From Mesostigma viride (taxonomy: Eukaryota > Streptophyta > Mesostigmatophyceae > Mesostigmatales > Mesostigmataceae), in NCBI GenBank assembly GCA_009746045.1, contig RPFO01000436.1, forward strand, positions 1,127,627-1,191,626: a stretch of DNA of 64,000 nt. The letters run 5' to 3'. The stretch's first letter is position 1. Each line of letters starts with the position of its first letter. Of the stretch, positions 43,886 to 64,000 are shown in pieces. Both the position numbers and the translations under genes were made by a program. The notes under the pieces were generated by a model. The model was not told where the DNA came from. It worked only from the letters and a program-made list of their open reading frames with translations, and made no database searches.

Positions 43886-45092
43886 TATTATAATACTAGT
43901 GTGAGATTGGATTGCATGCTGCATTGCATGCGCCTCGATCTGCGCATGGCACGCACAAGTACTTACTTACTGGGTGGTTACCATACCGGATTCGAACACA
44001 GGATATCTTGCATGATTTCGCGGCTATAGGGGTCTCCTGATTCGAAGGCATCCCAAGCGGTAGCCCAACTGCGAAAAAGCTCTTTACCGGAGAGCGGTGC
44101 ATGAGTGCGTTCGAAATTGTTCGAAATTCTACAATATGAACCAGTGGATCGAATCTAACTGCTAGCCCCACGGGGGCGGATGTGAGTAGTCCTCTGAGTG
44201 CTACTCACTGGGTCACGCCGGCAGAAGCTGACTAGTTGCTGATTGGCCAATTCTGTGTCGTTTGGACATTGCCTGCAATTGCACATGCTTATTTTTAGCT
44301 ACACCGTCTAGGTCTCATTCTGAACGTTACAGCCAGCCATAATTTGGCAATGCCTTGGTTGTCTCTTCGATACATGCATTGGGGCTCAACTTACAAATGA
44401 GTATGCCCCACGTAGAGTGAGTGTTTTCTTCTCGTAGGTTTCAATAATTCACCCTTTATGAATCAGTTGAATATCTCAATCACTTGTCAATGTTTTTCTG
44501 TATGCAGATTCAGTTCAGATTGCTGTGGTGGCAAGAGCTCACATCCCACATGCGGTTTTGCAGAACACATCGATGGTAATGCCCTGGGCGTGAAGTCCCA
44601 GCTCCGCTGCCCGATGATGGGTTTTGAAAACAACCTGGCTGACAAGTGCGGTCTTTGAGAAACCCATTGGCATGCAGTGCTGTCTTGCCCAGTGCCCTGC
44701 TTGCTCGCTGTAAAAAAATTGTGTCACTGCTCTACACAACCCTCCCGCTGGGGTCCCTCATTCCTAAAGGTGTCAGTGCTCGTGCACCTGGACTCAGGCG
44801 CCCCGTAAGCGTCCCAACCCGCCACGGCGGTCTTCATCAACAATGATAATAAAGACAACCAGAAATAGTACCGATGGCAGAGTGCTCCCTATCAGCCGGA
44901 CCGCAGAGCAACTACAGGGCGCCCGCTCAGCGCTGAGCTAGCATGCATCCACACAAGTCGCCACACGCCTCAACCCACCCTTCCCCAGCATGCGGCGCCC
45001 AACGCTCTACTAGGGTTGGGTGTTGTAAGCCTCCTCATGTGTGAGGCATGGCGGTGGGCCCCTGCTGCATGGCCGCCGCTGCTACCCCCCCC
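43886..45092. other. Intergenic, 3' of CFAP52
   Basis: No gene supportable. A tRNA T-loop-like string (minus strand GTTCGAATCC, 43988-43997) has no surrounding cloverleaf that I can build. CFAP52's 3' UTR must lie at the right end of this segment. Confidence 0.4.
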
Positions 45093-46973
45093 TCAGTGGT
45101 CACCGTCCGCCGCGAACCCCGGACGCTGGTAGTTCCACATGAACACCGCGCCCTCCGCCCCCACCGAGACGATCTTGGCCTGGTCGGGACTGATCTTGAC
45201 CTTGGTGATCGCGCCACTGTGGCCGCGCCCTACGTAGTCGCAGTGGCCCTCGTCGTACGACCACAGCCGCACGTCCTTGTCGCCACCGCCCGAGACAAAC
45301 CCCTCCCCGTCGCTGCTGATGTCGAGCGCGTTCAGCTCGTGCGACATGGAGCCGTCCATGATGCGGATGGCCTGCCCGTCGTACACGTCCCAGTACGTGA
45401 TCTTGCGGTCAGTGCCAGTCGTCAGCAGCTGGCTATCGTCCGGGTGGTACTGCACCGCCTTGAAGAAGGTGGACGCGAACAGGCTGTTGTTGCGCGCGAA
45501 CCGCTTCAGGTCCCAGATGATGCACGAGCCATCGCTGGAGGCCGACACGCACTCGGCGTCGTTCTTGCGCACGGTGATGCTGTTGATGGGCCCCTTGTGC
45601 TCCTTCATGGACGCCAGCATTGGCTGGCTCTGCTTGCCCACCTTCCACACGCGCACCATGCCCTCGCGCCCGCCGCTGATCACGCGCTGGCTGTCCGACG
45701 TCCCCACGATCGAGGTCACCCCCTGTGGGTGCGCGTCGTGGATCGTGTACAGCAGCCGGCCGCTCTGGGGGCCGAACGCGCGGATCTTGCCGTCGCTCCA
45801 CCCGGACAGGATGCTCCCGCCGTCGACGGCAAAGGCGACGCAGATGCACTCCACGTTGGGCACCTGTATGCGCAGCAGCTCGCGGCACTCGTACGCGTTC
45901 CAGATGCGGATCTCACCCGCGGCGGCGGTTGCAAACACCTCGCTGTAGCCATCCGGGAAGACAATGTCGTTGATGACGTCGTGGTGGCACGTCTGGACCA
46001 GCTCGACCGCGATCTCGTTGCTGGCGGCCGAGTAGGACCCGTAGTAGACGTTGCACTGCTTGGTGCCCGCGAAGAAGGTGAACGAGCCATCCTTGGAGAC
46101 CTGGTTGGTGACCACCACCGATGTCACGCCCCCCACGAGTGGCGCGCACTTGGCCACCACCTTGAGAGTGTTGGAGGAGATGATGGTGAGCGAGCCGTCG
46201 CCGCCACCCACGAGGACGTCGCCGCTGGGGGTGCGCGCGGATGAGAGGATGCCGAGCGAGATGCGGTTGGTGGGCCCCAGGTTCTTGAACAGCTTGTTGT
46301 GGAGACTGACCTTCATCACATCGCCTGTGTGAGTGCTAACGTATGCGTACTCGTCCTGCGGGTCAATCACCAGCGACGTATTCTCGCGCTTGAGCTGGCC
46401 CAGCTGGCACGCGGCGGGGCGCACCTTGCGGTTGTTGGCATCAAAGTCCCACACGTGCAGGCTGTTGCTGCCACACGTCACCAGCTGGTCGCTCCGCGTG
46501 TTGCAGAACTTGAGCGCCCACACGTTATCGCTCAGCGTGGGGCTCCCGCACACCGCCTTGCCCGTCTCCACGTCCCACACCACCAGGTTGTTGTCGTCCT
46601 GGCCGCCGAGGGAGGCGAGGAAGCAGTCGTCGAAGCTGAACGAGAGAGCCTGCACTTTCACTTTGTGCAGGCTCATGCGATGCAACATTGTTAGGGACTC
46701 CATGTCCCAGATGATAATGTCCGCCGCGAACCCCATGTAGGTCACCTGACCCGAAGCTAGAAAACGGCCGCTGGTCGACATTGCCAGGCAGGAGATTGTG
46801 TCGGTGTGGCCCTGCAGAAATTCCTGGCGCTTCGGGTTACCCTTCTCCCTGATAACCACCGTTGACCCCAAAGGATACACCATCGTCTCTCCATTGGGAT
46901 GTAACAACAGACCACCCGCCACTGTGCCTCCGAAGCCAATGACGGCGTCCAGTTCCAGTGGCCGTTCCATCAC
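45093..46973 (-). CDS. CFAP52: CFAP52 / WDR16 / FAP52, WD40 ciliary doublet protein
   Basis: A single uninterrupted frame of 626 residues, the normal length for the family. It consists of WD40 repeats throughout: for example HTDTISCLAMSTSGRFLASG, NNLVVWDVETGKAV, SGGREGMVRVWKVG, SDGSCIIWDLKRFARNN, GTDRKITYWDVYDG and GGGDKDVRLWSYDEGHCDYV. CFAP52 forms two beta-propellers and sits inside the B-tubule of ciliary doublet microtubules, stabilising the inner junction with CFAP20 and PACRG (established for Chlamydomonas and human). Its presence implies a motile-cilium stage. The start MMERPLEL fits the family; the second ATG is immediately adjacent. The absence of introns contrasts with the 3 to 11 introns in the other host genes here. 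It is divergent from the poly(A) polymerase gene, with 1071 bases between start codons. Confidence 0.95.
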   Translation of the reverse strand: MMERPLELDAVIGFGGTVAGGLLLHPNGETMVYPLGSTVVIREKGNPKRQEFLQGHTDTISCLAMSTSGRFLASGQVTYMGFAADIIIWDMESLTMLHRMSLHKVKVQALSFSFDDCFLASLGGQDDNNLVVWDVETGKAVCGSPTLSDNVWALKFCNTRSDQLVTCGSNSLHVWDFDANNRKVRPAACQLGQLKRENTSLVIDPQDEYAYVSTHTGDVMKVSLHNKLFKNLGPTNRISLGILSSARTPSGDVLVGGGDGSLTIISSNTLKVVAKCAPLVGGVTSVVVTNQVSKDGSFTFFAGTKQCNVYYGSYSAASNEIAVELVQTCHHDVINDIVFPDGYSEVFATAAAGEIRIWNAYECRELLRIQVPNVECICVAFAVDGGSILSGWSDGKIRAFGPQSGRLLYTIHDAHPQGVTSIVGTSDSQRVISGGREGMVRVWKVGKQSQPMLASMKEHKGPINSITVRKNDAECVSASSDGSCIIWDLKRFARNNSLFASTFFKAVQYHPDDSQLLTTGTDRKITYWDVYDGQAIRIMDGSMSHELNALDISSDGEGFVSGGGDKDVRLWSYDEGHCDYVGRGHSGAITKVKISPDQAKIVSVGAEGAVFMWNYQRPGFAADGDH

Positions 46974-47540
46974 AGCAGCTTCTTGGTGTCAAACAACGCG
47001 CCAACGATGACTACCACGTCTAATGTTCAGCCGTCTATGGTGAAGCCTGCCAAAGATGGCTTGTGTAAAATGCAAGCTCTTTTTAAGGGTGCCAAACCCA
47101 AGGCAGGCATGCTATGTAGACATTTGCGAGGCCGGCAAACAGCGTCCAAAACCAAGCTGTTTGAGCAAATGTCGGTAGTGTGCCTGCTTCTCGCCAGCGT
47201 TAAGGCCTCGGGGTTCGGCGCAGTCTCTTCGGCCGTATAGATAACACCAACTGCGCCTATCTGCGTGTTTTCTCGTGCACGTCGCTTTTTTATGATGATT
47301 GTATGGGTCCTGCTGCCATAGCCATAGGCTTGTGTTGGCGTAACTCTTTTATGGGTCCAACGAGTCCAAGCTCGGGTCTTCTATCTCGGGACGCGAGCTA
47401 ATTTTAGCGGTATCTTTCGGTTCACTGGCATCGGGTAATAATATTAGCTGGCTAGTACTAGTATCTCACACTATCTGTATCTGAGTTTCGTACGTAATGA
47501 TACGGTCACAGAGCGCAAAGGGAAAGAACCAACAACAACC

Positions 47541-47574
<34 letters not shown>

Positions 47575-48044
47575 TCCAGATTCCAGAAACGCCAGCATTG
47601 CTTCACAGATCATGGCGTGAGGGAGTTCTGCTGCCAGACTCAGCCGCTATGGCGGTGCTAATTGTCACAACTAATTGCACTGCAGAATAAGGGAACACCA
47701 GTCACCAACCACGCACCTAATTTCCGACGTATTCGCGCAAGTTTGTGGCGCATATGCGACGCCACTTTGGCAGAGCTACATTGTGGAGTTCTTTTTTTTA
47801 ATTTTGAGACCACCAAAAAAATTGGGCGGCTACCGACAACAGCTTGCGTAATTGCGTGCACATTCCCTGTAATCATCTCGTGGCGGATGTAAAAGGTCAC
47901 TCCCGAATCCCGGCGTTTTCTGTGTGCCAATCTGAATAATACGGCGCTGTCGGCCGTTGGGATGCCCCTGGAGGTCAATAACATTGGCTGGGGATCGTAG
48001 CAATTTAAGTCATTGGTGTGTGTTTTTTTTTCTGTTTATATCTC
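46974..48044. promoter_or_regulatory. Divergent intergenic region, CFAP52 / poly(A) polymerase
   Basis: It holds both promoters. Features are a (CAA)n microsatellite at about 47528-47573 and T-rich sequence just before the polymerase start. A plus-strand frame at 46983-47240 (85 codons, starting 10 bases from the CFAP52 ATG) has no recognised domain and is left unannotated. Confidence 0.5.
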
Positions 48045-60432
<12,388 letters not shown>

Positions 60433-61219
60433 TTGCGGACGCCTGTGCTTGCGCCCGTTGTTGGTTGGAGTGGAACCCTGTTACGTTACTGTGGCTGCCA
60501 TCGACTGTGCCGTATATCTGTTCAAGACCATGGAAACTGGCAGCGGCCCATCCGATCTGCCGCGATGTCGCTGCCTTAGCCGCTGTGTGGCTATCAGATT
60601 ACTTTCCATTTTGTGCTTACCACTGGCCAGGCATTTGCCACGCTGTGTTTACCATGAAGGGACGCACTTTTGTACGTTATTTCCCTGTTGGATGTCTAAA
60701 TTAAATCATGAGTCCCGTTGGCAGGGAAACAGGGCTGTGGCACGAGCATGTGACTTGCGTTCAGGTGACATTGTCAAGTTCTGAACTGACTATTAACGGT
60801 CACCCTGCCAAGTACTGAAGATGAATTTGTACAGCTAGTGCTTACGCTAGTTATGCGGTGCCCACCGCACAGAGCTCAATTGAGGTCTCAATTAGTGGGT
60901 AAATAAATCACGCCAGCTTTTTTCGCAACTTGACATGCACGGTAGAGCAGCATTTAATTTAAATTAGGCACGCGCTCTCTCATCCCGGGCTTGGTCCCCT
61001 AAATTAGCCACGCACTCCCATGCATGATTCCGGCATATTCGTTTTTCTCATTCACAGAGATGGTATTACGTTTCGTCCGTTGTGGAATATATGACCGTAC
61101 GTACGAGGTCGATTCGTCCTGTGCATGTCCCGGCAGATGTAATGAAGTGTTCCCGCGCGATGCGGCAAGCAAAAGTTATGAATATGGGCACCTCCACATC
61201 ATGTGATCAGCCATTAATT
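60433..61219 (+). other. 3' flank of the poly(A) polymerase gene
   Basis: No gene seen. GTAAATAAAT near 60900 and TGTAA near 61138 are the only poly(A)-like strings. The segment 60950-61015 has two similar GCACGCGCTC/GCACGCACTC blocks. Confidence 0.45.
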
Positions 61220-61350
61220 AATGAAACAGGTGCTCCCGTTGGGGAGTCACAGAGACCAGAGTGCATTTATATTCCCTGAGTGTGCACATGCAGCAGGCAG
61301 GGGGGCAGAGACCCCCCCCTTCCCGGCCTCATGCCACAGGGTACCGGCTT
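61220..61350 (-). mobile_element. 5'-truncated A-like element, 3' end
   Basis: The hairpin GTG-CTCCC-GTTG-GGGAG-T-CAC (61230-61250) is preceded by a short TTAATTAA tail at 61214-61222. It is followed by 3' UTR sequence like that of family A (GTGCACA, then GGGGCAGAGACCCCC, then CATGCCAC). It is in minus orientation. Confidence 0.7.
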
Positions 61351-61580
61351 ACGTGTGTGTGTGCATTGAGCTGGCGCAAATCTGTGGCCATTCTCATTCC
61401 TGTCCACTCCCCACAGGCCGGTACCCAGACTTGAACAAATCCAAGCCAAACGGCTACCGCGGAATCAAACCAACGGAACTGAACAGGACGTAGACAAAGC
61501 TTCTAATTGACAAGCAGGTGCCCGGCCTAGTGTATCCTGGTACTGCGTATTTTTGCATGCCTAGGCGTATTTACTGAGAT

Positions 61581-62482
61581 TATATCATATTTACTCACTG
61601 GTGAGCTGGACATGTCGGCTGTACGCCTCCCCCGCGCGCGGGGGAAGGCTGGCCCGGCACCCGTGCTCCTCACCTTTAAGTACATGACGGACAAGCTGGC
61701 GTTCCTTAAATGCCGCAAGAAGCTCTCGGAGACTCGCTTCACGCTGGACGACGACTTGACCTTGGCCCAGCAACAGCGGCGACGCGAGCTATGGCCGACC
61801 TACCTTCAGCTCCGGCAGCGTGCAGGGGGGAAGCCGGTATACTGGAGGGGGGCGGTCATCCACGTTGACCACAAGCCCTGGCAGGCCCCTCCTGCCACTC
61901 CAGACTAGGGAATATACCAGTATTGTAGATTAGATAGGCTTAGCCTTTGCAAGTGGCCCACGCGCATGTGCGCCCATAATGGCCCCCATGGATGATGCTT
62001 TCAGTATCTAGCCGCGCCCAGCCTACAATGGGACCTCCCATGGATGATGCATTAAGAATTTAGCCATGCGATGCCTATGCAGGGAGTTACTCTCTGCTGA
62101 GATGCCATGTGTACACCAGCTATAGCCTAGCCACATACCCTCCACCTCATATGTCATGCAGGCCTTCTAGGCCCTCTCTTCAAGCCCCCCCTGGGTGCCT
62201 GTGCTTGTTAAGGAGGCATGAACCATCATGGCGGTGCACTGTGCACCTTGTGCACCCAGAGCAGGTGACAGTTGTACATCCTCCACCTGCAGGTTGTAGC
62301 CCTGATTGTATTACAAACCCATAGATGCCCCTTTCTCAGGGCTATGTGTTACATATTCTGATCAGACACTCCGCAAAGGTGAAAACCTTTGCGTTCAGTG
62401 CCAGGCCGCGGAAAACGCGGAAAACGCGGAAAAGTTACATATGCTCCCAACGGAGCTATGATTTTAATTAATTAATTAATTA
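61581..62482 (+). mobile_element. 5'-truncated family B element with ORF1 C-terminus
   Basis: Twelve-base duplications ATTTACTGAGAT (61569-61580 and 62483-62494) delimit 902 bases. They hold about 100 intact codons of ORF1 (61612-61908: PVLLTFKYMTDKLAFLKCRK, TLDDDLTLAQQQ, VYWRGAVIHVDHK), the 3' UTR, the hairpin GCTCC-CAAC-GGAGC (62443-62456) and a TTAA tail. A 77-base insertion sits just before the hairpin. Confidence 0.9.
62357..62433. mobile_element. 77-base hairpin insertion with 9-base duplication
   Basis: GTTACATAT is repeated at 62348-62356 and 62434-62442; the paralogue at 42931-42939 has it once. The insert contains a perfect 9-base-pair stem CGCAAAGGT/ACCTTTGCG with a GAAA tetraloop (62372-62393) and then three CGCGGAAAA units. 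The family is unknown; the CGCGGAAAA string also occurs in repeat C. Confidence 0.7.
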
Positions 62483-62619
62483 ATTTACTGAGATACTGTG
62501 GGTGCCCGTACCTGTATTTTCTACATGGTTTCGCCGTAACCTTGCCGTATTTATGCCGTATACACTGCCCAGACGGCATGCCGTACCGTATTTGACCATA
62601 CCCGTACCGGGATACACTA

Positions 62620-63338
62620 TTAGCAGGCCGCACTTGTCCTCCCCCTGATATAGGCGAGAAACTCATTAGGGCGGCATGCGCCTAGCTCAGAAGCCTGCGC
62701 CGTGAGCTGGGGTTGAAGTTTTTGGGCGACCTTGTTTTCCACATGCATCGGAGATCGACCCGGGTCTCCGTCGTGTTGAGCGACATTAGCGGTCAGCGAG
62801 GTCAGGTTCTCGGCCAGCGACCAGGTCACGTGCTCCTCCAACACTGCGCGGATGTCATCCTTGCTGAGGGAGGCCGGATCGAGCCGCGGTGTGGCTGCAC
62901 TGAGGCGCTGGGCGGGACTGGAGGCTGGGTTGCGAAGCGCAGCGACAAGGGCACGTTGATCGTTGTCAGACAGAGCTGAAAGAAGCTGTACATGATAGCG
63001 AGGCGATGGGCATTCCTGACACGCCGGTGAGAAACTTCGCCGCGTCGGCGTCGGCGATGGGCCCGCCCCCCAATTACCGGCAACGAGCTTGCGTTCGCCT
63101 CCTGGGCAAACAACTGGACGATCTCGGCACATTCTTCCTTGGTCAGGCCGGCCAGTAGCCGATTGGAGAGACGGCGAAGTGTTCGTAGCCATGGTAATAA
63201 ATGCATCATTTGTGTTCTTGGCAGGGTTCTTGGGCTCGCCGGCCCAAGGAGCTTGGCGATGGGTGGACGGTTGATCCGGATGGCTGAGAGAGGGCGAGAG
63301 CTGTCAAGTGGGTTGGACTGGGCACCGGAAACTCTCAT
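62620..63338 (-). pseudogene. Decayed family A ORF1, N-terminal two thirds
   Basis: Minus-strand frames show KEECAEIVQLFAQE, then SKDDIRAVLEEHVTWSLAEN, then VENKVAQKLQPQ, matching family A ORF1 with many shifts. The 5' start lies near 63330 and the C-terminal RRM-like part is absent. Confidence 0.75.
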
Positions 63339-63429
63339 TTACCAGACCCCAGCTTTGCTTTAGCTAGTAGGGGTCGTCATAGCCTGAATTATGTCATGCA
63401 CGTGCGAAAATGTTTCATTACTGTGTTTC

Positions 63430-63575
63430 CGGCAGCCGCAACCGATTACATCAAGGAGACAACCAGCGCTTTACATTAACTGGCTGTCTCCTTGATATAT
63501 ATACATTAAAAAATATAAATACTTACATCAGAGTAAAGGCACCCACGTAAAAACTCCTTGATATATATTCATTGA
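63430..63575. repeat. Inverted ends of repeat C
   Basis: ATCAAGGAGACAACCAGCGC (63451-63470) faces CTGGCTGTCTCCTTGATATA (63480-63499) as an inverted pair. CTCCTTGATATATATTCATT recurs at about 63556-63575. This suggests that repeat C ends in CTCCTTGATA and that two ends are abutted here. Confidence 0.55.
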
Positions 63576-63777
63576 GAATGATAGATTACGGAGGTGAGAT
63601 AGGCATGCAACATAAGGAAAAAACCGATGACTGGGAGAATAACCCTGAAGAAATTAATAGTAATCTGACACAGACATCCAAGGATCACGCCAGCGGCACA
63701 AGGTACAACTAACTATACATCACAAAACTACACGCAGCAACAGCGCTGCCGGCCCACCATGCAGGCCTGGAAGGAAT

Positions 63778-64000
63778 CTAGACCGCGTGGGTCGCGACAA
63801 AGTCGGCCCGGGTGCGGCGGAATAACACATCAGCCACGGTGCGAGTGAGGGCGAGTGACAGACGCTGCCGCCAATACGAGGACCACGTGCGGGCCGACCA
63901 CGGGGCGGTCTGACCCTCGAGGTCGAGGCGGTCTTCACGGCGCTGGCAGCACTCGTGGAAAAACTCCGCTGTCTTGGGGCCCATGGCCCCGAACTCCTCA
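63778..64000 (-). pseudogene. Partial open frame running off the right edge
   Basis: At least 73 codons (including TAEFFHECCQRREDRLDLEG and WSSYWRQRLSLALTRTVADV) are open to the window end. The style resembles the linker between endonuclease and reverse transcriptase of a retroelement, but no motif proves it. The frame ends at the stop near 63780. Confidence 0.35.

Noticed and set aside
43960-44110. tRNA-like T-loop string GTTCGAATCC on the minus strand
   Set aside because: I could not pair an acceptor stem or a D arm at the right spacing; a tRNA-derived SINE fragment remains possible.
45048-46244. 398-codon plus-strand frame
   Set aside because: It is antisense to CFAP52, whose WD40 repeats are unmistakable on the minus strand; a high-GC shadow.
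46983-47240. 85-codon frame divergent from CFAP52
   Set aside because: It begins 10 bases from the CFAP52 start codon and has no recognisable motif; probably CFAP52 5' UTR or promoter.
62357-62433. Hammerhead ribozyme in the 77-base insertion
   Set aside because: CTGATCAG resembles the CUGAUGAG core but has a wrong base, and the conserved GAAA sits in a hairpin loop rather than next to stem III.

Overview
The window looks like nuclear DNA from a flagellated, plastid-bearing alga, most probably green. Five spliced or single-exon host genes read like plant or green-algal proteins. They have GT-AG introns (mostly GTGAGG or GTGGGG donors and CAG acceptors) and GC-rich coding sequence. One product carries a plausible plastid transit peptide and belongs to a plastid ATPase family (Ycf45/SPD1), and another is the motile-cilium protein CFAP52. 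The species is not identified.

Layout. (1) 2259-7329: a 4-exon CCCH-zinc-finger/RRM RNA-binding protein. (2) 8600-21345: a transposon island with TIR elements, a Penelope-like reverse transcriptase fragment, nested non-LTR elements and an intact piggyBac transposon. (3) 21577-25488 (-) and 26438-33018 (+): divergent PYM (exon-junction-complex recycling) and SPD1/Ycf45-like genes. (4) 33430-43885: a second transposon island plus a 1.7-kb homopurine/homopyrimidine tract. (5) 45093-46973 (-) and 48045-60432 (+): divergent CFAP52 (no introns) and a 12-exon TRF4/PAPD5-type non-canonical poly(A) polymerase. (6) 61220-64000: more retroelement debris. PYM, the poly(A) polymerase and the CCCH-RRM protein all act in RNA metabolism, but nothing indicates co-regulation beyond the two divergent pairs.

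The most interesting signal is a retroelement system. An ORF2 (reverse transcriptase) LINE family with TTTAA-repeat tails coexists with two families (A and B) that encode only an ORF1-like RNA-binding protein and end in TTAA-repeat tails. Complete A and B copies, about 2.0 kb each and bounded by 10- and 13-bp target-site duplications, contain no ORF2. All three groups end in the same small hairpin: an invariant CAAC loop on a stem that differs between families while keeping its pairing. This suggests a shared 3' recognition signal, with ORF1-only elements mobilised in trans by the LINE enzyme. Target-site duplications allow a 'Russian doll' insertion order to be read, including piggyBac integrated in a TTAA-repeat tail.

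The large introns hold private, mostly purine/pyrimidine-biased tandem arrays, including a (TTC)n tract directly at a 3' splice site. Exon coordinates were read by eye from splice consensus, frame continuity and family resemblance; no search or alignment was run.
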